A stretch of DNA of 64,000 nucleotides from Mucilaginibacter sp. (GTDB lineage Bacteria; Bacteroidota; Bacteroidia; Sphingobacteriales; Sphingobacteriaceae), in NCBI RefSeq assembly GCF_025362475.1, contig NZ_JANYGH010000001.1, positions 124,001-188,000 on the forward strand, given 5' to 3'. Shown here piece by piece: positions 8,257-16,338 of this stretch. The translations under genes and the position numbers were made by a program. Within the stretch, counting starts at the first letter, position 1. Every line of letters starts with the position of its first letter. Under the pieces are notes generated by a model. That model was not told the DNA's origin. It searched no databases and saw nothing but the letters and a program-made list of their open reading frames with translations.

Positions 8257-8329
8257 TGATCCCGCTGGGATTCGAACCCAGGACCCCAACATTAAAAGTG
8301 TTATGCTCTACCAGCTGAGCTACGGAATC
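8257..8329 (-). tRNA. tRNA-Lys (anticodon TTT)
   Basis: A 73-nt cloverleaf on the minus strand. The acceptor stem GATTCCG pairs with CGGGATC, the D arm is GCTC/GAGC, and the anticodon stem TAACA/TGTTG encloses the loop CTTTTAA with anticodon TTT. The T arm is CTGGG/CCCAG with loop TTCGAAT. CCA is not encoded. An identical tRNA lies 168 bp away at 8425-8497. Confidence 0.95.
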
Positions 8330-8395
8330 AGACTTTTCAACTTCTCCAACAATGCTGCTGTTTCTGTTTAAAGAGATTCAATTGTAATTTTTAAA

Positions 8396-8424
8396 AAGAA
8401 AAGCCTTCTCTCAAAGGCTTTTCG
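8396..8424 (-). terminator. Terminator-like hairpin between the two tRNA-Lys genes
   Basis: On the minus strand, the stem GAAAAGCCTT/AAGGCTTTTC is followed by a T run just after the tRNA-Lys at 8425. It would terminate or attenuate transcription before it reaches the second copy at 8257. Confidence 0.6.
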
Positions 8425-8497
8425 TGATCCCGCTGGGATTCGAACCCAGGACCCCAACATTAAAAGTGTTATGCTCTACCAGCTGAGCTACGGAATC
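8425..8497 (-). tRNA. tRNA-Lys (anticodon TTT), second copy
   Basis: This 73-nt tRNA is identical in sequence to the copy at 8257-8329: same acceptor stem, D arm, CTTTTAA anticodon loop and T arm, with no encoded CCA. It is the promoter-proximal copy. The stretches just upstream of both copies are also similar, which points to tandem duplication of the whole unit. Confidence 0.95.
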
Positions 8498-8545
8498 AAA
8501 CTTTCAACTTTTTCGATAATGTTACCGTTTCCGTTTAAAGTGGTG

Positions 8546-8576
8546 CAAATATAGGGCGATTAATAATACGGTGCAA
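8546..8576 (-). promoter_or_regulatory. Promoter of the tRNA-Lys pair
   Basis: On the minus strand, TTG (8574-8576) is followed after 20 bp by a perfect -7 box TATATTTG (8546-8553), matching the Bacteroidota promoter layout. It lies about 50 bp upstream of the first tRNA. Confidence 0.65.
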
Positions 8577-8630
8577 GTGCTATTTGCAATTAATTGTAAA
8601 GTATTTGTTAAGCCATTAGTTGCCAATAAA

Positions 8631-9641
8631 CTACATTTTAAAAATGGCTATTTTACCCTTGTCTCCAGCCAATAAAACCAATTTTCCATGCTTAGCTTTG
8701 CGGCAAACGTTAAAACTGGTGGTATCAAATTGCTTCCAATTGGCTCCCCCATCTATTGTAAGGTTACTTCCTGTTGTACCTGTAGATAGGAAAGTGCCAC
8801 TATTAATGTATTCAACTCCCGATTGAAAACCTGCGGGTGCAGTCTGTGGGCTAACAAACTGCAGGGAAGGACGAACCTTGTAAATAGTAGCAACCGAATC
8901 TAATTTTTTCCCATTTGCATAGTCGCCGCCAACTATGATCCCCTCATTTTTTCCCAATGCTATAGAAAATGCACCTTCGCTTTGCTTGCCTTGGGTTATT
9001 GGCAAATTAGTGTATTCCCATTCTTTTCCTGTTGGCTTCAACGAGATCAACCTACTATTTTTTCCGCCCGAAACAATATAGACAAACCCGTTACTCACCC
9101 TTAAGCAAGTACCGCTTGCCGCAAACGCTGCTTCGCCGGGTAAGGCATCGGGTGCGTTTTTCATTTCGGCCCAGGTTTCGCCACCGTCTGTGGTTTCCAT
9201 CAGGAGGAATTTGTTGTTGATGGGGTCGCCTAAAATATAACCGTGTTTTGCATCGGCAAAATCCATGGCATCAAAAAAGTAAACACTATCAGTTTTGCGG
9301 CATTTTTCCTGCCAGGTTTTACCGCCATCAATGGTTTTTAACACCAGGGCCGACGTACCCGAGCTCATGATCACGGCTTCTTTATCGCTAAAAGCTTCAA
9401 TATCCCTAAAATCTGCTTTTTCGTAGCCTTTCACCTGCTTCCAGTTCCAGGTTGTTCCGCCATCATTAGTGGTGGCTATATGCCCTTTGCTGCCGCTAAT
9501 CCAGGCTATTTTATCATTTACTACAGATAATCCCCGAATACTTGTGGGCTTATCCTGTTGCAGGATAGTTATAGTTTGCGCCGATGACAACAAGGGCAAA
9601 AGGAGTAAAGTACTGAATATTAGCCGATAAAAACGTTTCAT
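8631..9641 (-). CDS. Secreted BNR/Ycf48-like beta-propeller protein
   Basis: A 336-residue exported protein starting MKRFYRLIFSTLLLLPLLSSAQ, a clear signal peptide. The mature part contains repeated Asp-box motifs typical of sialidase/BNR and Ycf48-like propellers: TNDGGTTW, TIDGGKTW, TTDGGETW and TIDGGANW, spaced about 45-60 residues apart. Such proteins are binding scaffolds, and the catalytic residues of sialidases are not apparent. I chose the ATG at 9641, since the upstream ATG at 9704 adds residues that break the signal peptide. It stands alone between tRNA genes. The partner is unknown. Confidence 0.8.
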   Translation of the reverse strand: MKRFYRLIFSTLLLLPLLSSAQTITILQQDKPTSIRGLSVVNDKIAWISGSKGHIATTNDGGTTWNWKQVKGYEKADFRDIEAFSDKEAVIMSSGTSALVLKTIDGGKTWQEKCRKTDSVYFFDAMDFADAKHGYILGDPINNKFLLMETTDGGETWAEMKNAPDALPGEAAFAASGTCLRVSNGFVYIVSGGKNSRLISLKPTGKEWEYTNLPITQGKQSEGAFSIALGKNEGIIVGGDYANGKKLDSVATIYKVRPSLQFVSPQTAPAGFQSGVEYINSGTFLSTGTTGSNLTIDGGANWKQFDTTSFNVCRKAKHGKLVLLAGDKGKIAIFKM

Positions 9642-9750
9642 TAATTTGAGTGTAAATATGAATATGGTTCCTAAATTAATTGTAAACAAGTCAAGTAACA
9701 ACAACCTATGGATTTTTATATTTATTATAATGCTTTTTGATAGAAACGAT

Positions 9751-9758
9751 TATATTTG
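9751..9758 (+). promoter_or_regulatory. -7 box for tRNA-Leu
   Basis: TATATTTG, a perfect TAnnTTTG box, lies 23 bp upstream of the tRNA-Leu(CAG) at 9782. No convincing -33 element was found. Confidence 0.55.
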
Positions 9759-9781
9759 CACGCTTGTTAATAAAACAACAG

Positions 9782-9865
9782 GCCCGGATGGCGAAATTGG
9801 TAAACGTTGCGGTCTCAGAAGCCGTTGAGAATTGTCTCTTGAGAGTTCGAGTCTCTCTTCGGGCA
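9782..9865 (+). tRNA. tRNA-Leu (anticodon CAG)
   Basis: An 84-nt class II tRNA. The acceptor stem GCCCGGA pairs with TTCGGGC, the anticodon stem GCGGT/GCCGT encloses the loop CTCAGAA, and a long variable arm follows. The T arm contains GTTCGAG. CCA is not encoded. Confidence 0.93.
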
Positions 9866-9883
9866 CGCCTTTTTTAAGATAAG

Positions 9884-9954
9884 AGATCTGAGACATGAGA
9901 TTTGATAAAATTTTGTGTCTCACCTCTCAAATCTAACATCTCAGATCTTTTTTT
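9884..9954. terminator. Two-part inverted repeat with T run between tRNA-Leu genes
   Basis: AGATCTGAGA (9884-9893) pairs with TCTCAGATCT (9939-9948), and inside it AGATTTGA (9898-9905) pairs with TCAAATCT (9927-9934). A run of Ts follows. It could act as a terminator for the first tRNA-Leu or be a small palindromic repeat element. Confidence 0.5.
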
Positions 9955-9961
9955 AGTAACT

Positions 9962-10045
9962 GCCCAGGTGGCGAAATTGGTAGACGCACCATCTTGAGGG
10001 GGTGGTATTCGTAAGGATGTACGAGTTCGAATCTCGTTCTGGGCA
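9962..10045 (+). tRNA. tRNA-Leu (anticodon GAG)
   Basis: An 84-nt class II tRNA. The acceptor stem GCCCAGG pairs with TCTGGGC, the anticodon stem CCATC/GGTGG encloses the loop TTGAGGG with anticodon GAG, and a long variable arm is followed by a T arm containing GTTCGAA. CCA is not encoded. It reads in the same direction as tRNA-Leu(CAG), 96 bp away. Confidence 0.93.
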
Positions 10046-10144
10046 CTAAAAAAAATTCAAAATCCCCCTCGCAGGCCATAATTAAAAGGTCTGGCAAACA
10101 TCTGGAAATGTTAGTTGTAACGTATATACAGCAAATACTACCTG

Positions 10145-11080
10145 ATGCAAAAACCATCCATATTTACATTAATTATTTTAGTTACGGCGCTTACCGTAAA
10201 AGCCCAAATCCAGCCGGCTCATCAATATAAAGATCACGTTTTCCCTAATGTTGATCTTAAGCAAAATCTGAGTTATAATCCATTTGCTCCACTTGCCGAT
10301 AAGGAATCATACCTATTTGATCTCTATCAGCCAAAAAGTGATCATTCCAGGGCACGCCCATTAATTATATGGATGCATGGCGGAGGTTTTAAGTATGGTT
10401 CAAAAACAGCTCAGGGCATACAAATCTGGAGCAGGGATTTTGCCCAGCGTGGTTATGTTTGCGCGGCTATCAACTATCGTTTAAGTAAAAAGAACCCGGC
10501 ATTTCATTTTAATGAACTGCAAAAAAGCTGCTACTACGCCGTACAGGATGTAAAAACCGCCATTGAATATTTTAAACAGCACCATACCGAATATAATATT
10601 GATCCCAATAAAATTATCCTGGCCGGCAATTCGGCCGGGGCAATTATAGCATTACAAGCCGCCTACAGCAGCAATGCAGAACTTTCCAGGCGTACCGGCG
10701 TGGCAGATTCAACCGCCACATTAAAGCCCGATGACAGGGCGCGGATTGCCGGCATCATCAATTTTTGGGGAGGTATCTTTGATATCCGTTGGTTAAAAAA
10801 CGCACGGGTGCCCATTGTGAGTGCTTATGGTTCAAATGACCATATTGTAAAACCTGCTCAAACTGATACGGGCATGTATGGCAGTATATCTGTTCATGAA
10901 AAGGCCAATGAGTTAAAAATCACAAACGGAATAAAAGCTTTTAATGGTTTTGGTCACGAACTGCAAAAACATTTTAATCCGTTGTTTGGGGCTGGTAACC
11001 CAACACAAAAAAGATGGCTGGAAGCCGCCCAATTTGCCGCGGATTTTTATTACGATATATTATTTAAGAAACAGGAGTAA
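10145..11080 (+). CDS. Secreted alpha/beta-hydrolase (carboxylesterase-like)
   Basis: A 311-residue alpha/beta-hydrolase with a signal peptide (MQKPSIFTLIILVTALTVKAQ). The oxyanion-hole motif HGGGF is near residue 77, the nucleophile elbow GNSAG near residue 160, an acid in YGSNDHIV near residue 237 and the catalytic His in GFGHEL near residue 278. This makes it a serine esterase of the carboxylesterase / hormone-sensitive-lipase type, secreted to the periplasm. The natural ester is not predictable. It stands alone between tRNA-Leu and a proline-rich peptide gene. Confidence 0.85.
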   Translation: MQKPSIFTLIILVTALTVKAQIQPAHQYKDHVFPNVDLKQNLSYNPFAPLADKESYLFDLYQPKSDHSRARPLIIWMHGGGFKYGSKTAQGIQIWSRDFAQRGYVCAAINYRLSKKNPAFHFNELQKSCYYAVQDVKTAIEYFKQHHTEYNIDPNKIILAGNSAGAIIALQAAYSSNAELSRRTGVADSTATLKPDDRARIAGIINFWGGIFDIRWLKNARVPIVSAYGSNDHIVKPAQTDTGMYGSISVHEKANELKITNGIKAFNGFGHELQKHFNPLFGAGNPTQKRWLEAAQFAADFYYDILFKKQE

Positions 11081-11142
11081 ACAATTGCCAACCTTTAAGG
11101 TTATTGTATTGAAAAATGCTTAAAACAAACTAATTATACACC

Positions 11143-11421
11143 ATGAAATTAACCAGGATAGTCACAATTGCTACAGTAGCTATTTTTAGCTTGCAAGCTT
11201 TGGAAATATCTGCCGAGGAATTGCCAGCCGTTGCGGAAGCATCTGTTTTACAGATCAGGCTACCGCCACCACCGCCACGGCCACCTAATCCATTCAGAAG
11301 GCATCACAGGCGTTATCGCCGGCACCGCAGCGGAACACTGCATATCAAACTTCCGCCGCCACCACCGCATCCACCGGGTTTACCAAGGCCACCACGTCCG
11401 CCGTTGCCGCCACGTCCATAA
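11143..11421 (+). CDS. Small secreted proline-rich protein
   Basis: A 92-residue peptide with an N-terminal signal sequence (MKLTRIVTIATVAIFSLQA). The mature part is dominated by proline and basic residues: a PPPPPRPPNPF block, an Arg/His-rich stretch (RRHHRRYRRHR), then two further PPPPP and PRPPRPP blocks. The two poly-Pro blocks are introduced by similar words, LQIRLPPPPP and LHIKLPPPPP, which suggests an internal duplication. No domain is known. It ends one base before a perfect 40-bp palindrome that serves as terminator. The repetitive composition makes function prediction unsafe. Confidence 0.6.
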   Translation: MKLTRIVTIATVAIFSLQALEISAEELPAVAEASVLQIRLPPPPPRPPNPFRRHHRRYRRHRSGTLHIKLPPPPPHPPGLPRPPRPPLPPRP

Positions 11422-11461
11422 AATGAATAAAGCCCCGGGAATTCCCGGGGCTTTATTCATT
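11422..11461. terminator. Perfect 40-bp palindrome, bidirectional terminator
   Basis: Bases 11422-11441 are the exact reverse complement of 11442-11461, with a GC-rich centre (GCCCCGGGAATTCCCGGGGC) flanked by A/T-rich arms. It lies between two convergent genes and would form a strong hairpin followed by Us in either direction. Confidence 0.8.
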
Positions 11462-11470
11462 TATATTGTT

Positions 11471-11839
11471 TTATTGCTGAGGCAAGTTGTAGAAAAAATT
11501 CTCGGCAACAATTTTACCATCTTTAACTTCATAAACGCAAACTTCGCTCATCATGCTGCGGCCATGCCCTTTATAGGTAACATCCATATCCATTGTGCAC
11601 GAAAAGAAATTACCACTCACAATAGGATCTGATACTTCACCGCTGTGGATCTCTTCAACCATATCATACCATTGCTGATTTTTGGCTAATGCTGCCTCTT
11701 TACCCTCAGAAAGCTCCATCTGCGAGCCTTTGGGTTCATGGCTTACCACATCATCGGCATACAGTTCATGTATGGCATCTAAATTTTTGCCTTCACGGCA
11801 AAGCTGCACTAATTTTTCAGCTACTTCTTGTGTGTTCAT
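11471..11839 (-). CDS. SnoaL-like / NTF2-like protein
   Basis: A 122-residue single-domain protein with the NTF2-like pattern: an N-terminal helix pair (VAEKLVQLCREGKNLDAIHELYADD), then HEP and a WYDMVEEIH helix, followed by strands ending CVYEVKDGKIVAENFFYNL. The family includes small polyketide-cyclase-like enzymes and many uncharacterised stress-associated proteins. It converges on the proline-rich gene and shares the palindromic terminator. No partner gene is evident. Confidence 0.78.
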   Translation of the reverse strand: MNTQEVAEKLVQLCREGKNLDAIHELYADDVVSHEPKGSQMELSEGKEAALAKNQQWYDMVEEIHSGEVSDPIVSGNFFSCTMDMDVTYKGHGRSMMSEVCVYEVKDGKIVAENFFYNLPQQ

Positions 11840-12053
11840 TTTATTGTTTTTAATTGGTTATTGTTAGTATAAAGTTATTCATAATTACAAAGACAACACC
11901 GTCAGGTATTTTAAATTTAAGTTAAGTTTCTTTGGCGCTCATTACCCCACCTGCTTGCCCCAAATTTAAGCTATAACCTCTTGACTGTAATTGTTTTATA
12001 ATGGTATATTACATGTGCAATAATTAACCTTTTCTTATCCATAAAACAAACCT

Positions 12054-12833
12054 ATGAATGCCGTTAGCATTGATCAGATCATCACCGATTTAGAGGCCAT
12101 CATAACCGATTCCATTGCAACCGGTAACCGGGCCGGGTATTTTGCCGCCTTATACCACAAGGTTACCTGCCGGGTAAAGGAAGGCATCCTGGCCGGTGAA
12201 TTTGAAAACGCTGCCCGTATGGAACAACTTGACGTGACCTTTGCAAGCCGCTATGTTACTGCTTATAAGCAATGGCAGCAAAAGCAGCAGCCGTCTGCCT
12301 CCTGGCTGCTGGCCTTCGGCATCTTTAACAAATCATCAAAGGTGGTGCTGCAGCATTTACTGGCAGGTATGAACGCACATATTAACCTCGACCTGGGCAT
12401 TGCCGTTGTGGAGGTAGCAAATGCCCTTAATCAGCCGCTAAGTTTAATTCATAAAGATTTTAATGCCATCAATACCATACTTTCTGCCCTTACCTATGAG
12501 GTGATCAACGAGCTTAACCAGGTATCACCGCTTTTATCGCTGGCGGGTTTACATGCCCAAAATAATTCCATACTTATTCAGTTTGCACTTGGCAATGCCA
12601 GGGATGGCGCCTGGTGTTTTGCCGAAGACCTTTTTACCCGGAAAGACCAGGATTATCTTAACCTGATAGCCAAACGCGACGATGATATAAACAAACTGGG
12701 CATTGGCATCGCGAAGCCTGTGGGCCTGTTGCGCTGTACCATGTGGCTAATCCACCTGTTCGAGTGGAGAAACCCCTCAAAGATCACCGAGGTATTGAAT
12801 ACCTACAAAAAAACTTATCTCAAGGTGAATTAA
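12054..12833 (+). CDS. DUF5995 family protein
   Basis: A 259-residue, mostly helical soluble protein. The signature segment around residues 99-116 (LQHLLAGMNAHINLDLGIA) and the preceding ARMEQLDVTFASRYVTAY match the DUF5995 family, for which I know no function. Conserved His residues in the HINLD motif could bind metal, but this is speculative. It is a single gene followed by a palindromic repeat. Confidence 0.72.
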   Translation: MNAVSIDQIITDLEAIITDSIATGNRAGYFAALYHKVTCRVKEGILAGEFENAARMEQLDVTFASRYVTAYKQWQQKQQPSASWLLAFGIFNKSSKVVLQHLLAGMNAHINLDLGIAVVEVANALNQPLSLIHKDFNAINTILSALTYEVINELNQVSPLLSLAGLHAQNNSILIQFALGNARDGAWCFAEDLFTRKDQDYLNLIAKRDDDINKLGIGIAKPVGLLRCTMWLIHLFEWRNPSKITEVLNTYKKTYLKVN

Positions 12834-12905
12834 TGGTGAAGGTGGTTTAGAAAACGAATTTAAATAAGCAAGGATGTTTTAAAAGATAAATGACTGTTTA
12901 AAAGG

Positions 12906-13005
12906 TTTGTCATCCTGAACGATAGTGAAGGAACTATTCGCAGAATATACAGGGCGAAGAAGCATGGCGAATAATAGATCCTTCACTATCGTTCAGGATG
13001 ACAAA
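12906..13005 (+). repeat. Palindromic repeat element, copy 1
   Basis: A 100-bp element bounded by perfect inverted arms of about 27 bp that begin TTTGTCATCCTGAACGATAG and end with the reverse complement. The interior (CAGGGCGAAGAAGCATGGCG) is shared with the elements at 25985-26084 (inverted) and 57250-57345 (same direction). It carries no ORF and resembles a REP or MITE-type element. Confidence 0.75.
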
Positions 13006-13049
13006 AGGTTTTTACTGCAGAAAACGCCATAGATTACTTAACAAAGCCC

Positions 13050-14312
13050 TTATCTTCCCAAAACTTCTAAAACGGCCTGGGCTTTAAGCAAACACTCCTC
13101 ATATTCTTTTTCAGCATCGGCATGGTAAGTTATGGCGCTACCCGCGTGGAAGGAAAGATAGCCATTAGCCGAGTTATATAGCAGCGAACGGATCACTACA
13201 TTGAAATCAAAATCATCATCGGCACTCATATACCCTACCGCACCCGAATAAACACCACGCCTACTACGCTCATATTGCTCCATCAGCTGCATCGCGCTTA
13301 CTTTGGGAGCTCCAGTCATGCTACCCATAGGAAAAGTGTTTTTAATGACCTCTATGACCGATAATCCGTCCTGAAGTTCACATACCACCGTCGAGATCAT
13401 CTGGTGTACTTGTTTGAAACTGTATATACCAAACAAATCCTCCGTTTTAACAGTACCCTGCCTGGCCGATTTGGTAAGGTCATTACGCACCAGGTCAACA
13501 ATCATTACGTTTTCCTGTAATTCTTTTGGGTGATTGCGCAGCTCCTGTTTAGCCTCCTCATCAGCTTTAAAATCAGCAGCTCTTTTGGCAGTACCTTTTA
13601 TAGGCTGCGAAATTAATTTGTTGCCGCGCTTAGCCATAAACCGCTCGGGCGAAGCTCCAAGAATATAATTATCCTGCCACTTAAAAAAGGTAGCGAACGG
13701 ATTGGGCGAAACGCTGTTCAGCTGTAAAAATATAGGTAAGGGATTGATATTTATACCCTCGGCAAAAAACTCCTGGCAAAAATTGGTTACATAAATATCG
13801 CCCCGGTTAATGTGTTCCTTTATGCCATTTACCGCATCAATATATTCCTGTTTACTAAAACGGGCCTGCAAATCAATGTTAGGCTGGGCGGAGCCAGCAT
13901 TTAATTCCTCCTGTTCAATGAGTGCTAAAACCTGCTGCTCATCATCACTTATGATCTTTACTTTTTCATCTTTAATAATGATGAGATGTTTGGGTGAAAA
14001 AAAATAAAGATCTGGAAATTGCAGGCCATCAGCATTTTGGGAGAATAGTTTTTCAACTTCGTTTTTCAGATCGTAACCAAAAAAACCAGTGATCCAGCCC
14101 TCGTTTTTTTTACGAAACTTTTCGAGTTCATCAAAAGCATTGCCTGCATAAGCGGTGATCTCGGCCTTAGCACCTATTGCTATCAGGGTATCAAATTTAG
14201 AATACGGATCGTCAAAGCCGTTGGAGTCAAAGTAACAAACCGCGTTAAATGATTGGGCCCATTGTAAGGCTTTATGCTTAAAATTTTGCAGATGATCTAC
14301 CTGTACTATCAC
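13050..14312 (-). CDS. pabB: Aminodeoxychorismate synthase component I
   Basis: A 420-residue chorismate-binding enzyme that, with a glutamine amidotransferase, makes 4-amino-4-deoxychorismate for folate synthesis. The C-terminal chorismate domain is complete: SPERFM, QPIKGTAKR, NVMIVDLVRNDL, PMGSMTGAPK and the final AGSAITYHADAEKEYEE. The PIKGT lysine-containing motif fits PabB. The start is a GTG at 14312 with no ATG nearby. A -7 box match lies only 4 bp upstream (14317-14324), so the mRNA may be leaderless. A class IV aminotransferase that could be its partner lyase is at 25076. Confidence 0.88.
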   Translation of the reverse strand: MIVQVDHLQNFKHKALQWAQSFNAVCYFDSNGFDDPYSKFDTLIAIGAKAEITAYAGNAFDELEKFRKKNEGWITGFFGYDLKNEVEKLFSQNADGLQFPDLYFFSPKHLIIIKDEKVKIISDDEQQVLALIEQEELNAGSAQPNIDLQARFSKQEYIDAVNGIKEHINRGDIYVTNFCQEFFAEGININPLPIFLQLNSVSPNPFATFFKWQDNYILGASPERFMAKRGNKLISQPIKGTAKRAADFKADEEAKQELRNHPKELQENVMIVDLVRNDLTKSARQGTVKTEDLFGIYSFKQVHQMISTVVCELQDGLSVIEVIKNTFPMGSMTGAPKVSAMQLMEQYERSRRGVYSGAVGYMSADDDFDFNVVIRSLLYNSANGYLSFHAGSAITYHADAEKEYEECLLKAQAVLEVLGR

Positions 14313-14316
14313 CTTG

Positions 14317-14324
14317 CAAAAATA
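14317..14324 (-). promoter_or_regulatory. -7 box match immediately before pabB
   Basis: On the minus strand, TATTTTTG matches TAnnTTTG four bases upstream of the GTG start. If used, transcription would begin at or near the start codon. It may also be a chance match. Confidence 0.35.
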
Positions 14325-14336
14325 ACCAAGTAAACG

Positions 14337-14365
14337 AAAAAAGGCCGGGATAACCGACCTTTTAA
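14337..14365 (-). terminator. Possible terminator downstream of purA
   Basis: AAAAGG and CGG pair with CCG and CCTTTT around a short loop, with one mismatch, and the stem is followed by A/T-rich sequence. It lies between the purA stop and pabB. Confidence 0.45.
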
Positions 14366-14415
14366 TAATATTATGTTTTAAAGTTTGTGATATGCAAACC
14401 TACAGCGGGTTAAAA

Positions 14416-15693
<1,278 letters not shown>

Positions 15694-15733
15694 TTATGTT
15701 ATTGTAAATTCAGTACTTAAATAAGAAAGGTGG

Positions 15734-15741
15734 CAAAGTTA
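15734..15741 (-). promoter_or_regulatory. -7 box of purA
   Basis: TAACTTTG on the minus strand, about 41 bp before the purA ATG. The same word, in the same GGCAAAGTTAT context on the plus strand, is found before the fur-like gene at 16225. Confidence 0.5.
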
Positions 15742-16206
15742 TATTTTTCTGTCACAAAAACCCGCTCTTAATTTCTCGCAGTTTCCATAAAGATTTAAAG
15801 AGTGGTGATTGATTTCAAATTTCAACAATGTGCCCATCATGCTTTGGATCTGCTGAATACGGGGATCGCAGAATTCAACCACTTTGCCGCAGTCGATACA
15901 AATGATGTGATCATGCTGCTTGTAGCCGTATGATTTTTCAAACTGTGCCATATTTTTACCAAACTGGTGTTTGGTAACCAAATCACATGATACCAACAGC
16001 TCAAGCGTGTTATAAACAGTGGCACGACTAACCCGGTATTTTTTATTTTTCATGTGGATGTATAGTGATTCCACATCAAAGTGATCTGAGCGAGAGTAAA
16101 TTTCTTCGAGAATAGCAAAACGCTCTGGCGTTTTGCGCAGGTTTTTATTTTCAAGGTAGGCCTCAAAAATTTTTTTAACCAATGCTATAGTATCCGGCTG
16201 GGGCAT
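15739..16206 (-). CDS. Fur family transcriptional regulator
   Basis: A 155-residue metalloregulator. The N-terminal winged helix covers about residues 20-90 ([26 protein letters not shown], then [14 protein letters not shown]). A C-terminal dimerisation domain has the metal-site motif [15 protein letters not shown] near residues 98-112. The second structural CxxC, usual near the C-terminus, is not a clean CxxC here: the sequence reads [13 protein letters not shown], so zinc binding may differ. Fur, Zur and PerR subtypes cannot be separated from sequence alone. It lies between relA/spoT and purA, each with its own promoter. Confidence 0.9.
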   Translation of the reverse strand: MPQPDTIALVKKIFEAYLENKNLRKTPERFAILEEIYSRSDHFDVESLYIHMKNKKYRVSRATVYNTLELLVSCDLVTKHQFGKNMAQFEKSYGYKQHDHIICIDCGKVVEFCDPRIQQIQSMMGTLLKFEINHHSLNLYGNCEKLRAGFCDRKI

Positions 16207-16224
16207 AATAGTCTGTTAAGCAGG

Positions 16225-16232
16225 CAAAGTTA
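16225..16232 (-). promoter_or_regulatory. -7 box of the fur-like gene
   Basis: TAACTTTG on the minus strand, 18 bp before the ATG. This implies a very short 5' leader. Confidence 0.5.
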
Positions 16233-16252
16233 TTAATAATTTGTTAAGATAG

Positions 16253-16325
16253 AGGCAAGAGGCAAGAATCAAGAATTAAGACATTTTTTAATGAAAACGC
16301 GTTCTCCCGTCTTGATTCTTATTTC
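16253..16325. repeat. Imperfect inverted repeat between relA/spoT and fur
   Basis: Arms built from CAAGAATCAAGA-like words face GTCTTGATTCTT-like words across a short spacer and match at about 17 of 20 positions. The simple wording resembles the low-complexity hairpins found in other spacers of this window. It could terminate relA/spoT transcription. Confidence 0.5.
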
Positions 16326-16338
16326 TTGACTCTCTTCC

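Noticed and set aside
11231..11632. 133-codon plus-strand frame over the proline-rich gene and the palindrome
   Set aside because: The signal-peptide frame at 11143 is better, and this frame runs through the terminator into a convergent gene.
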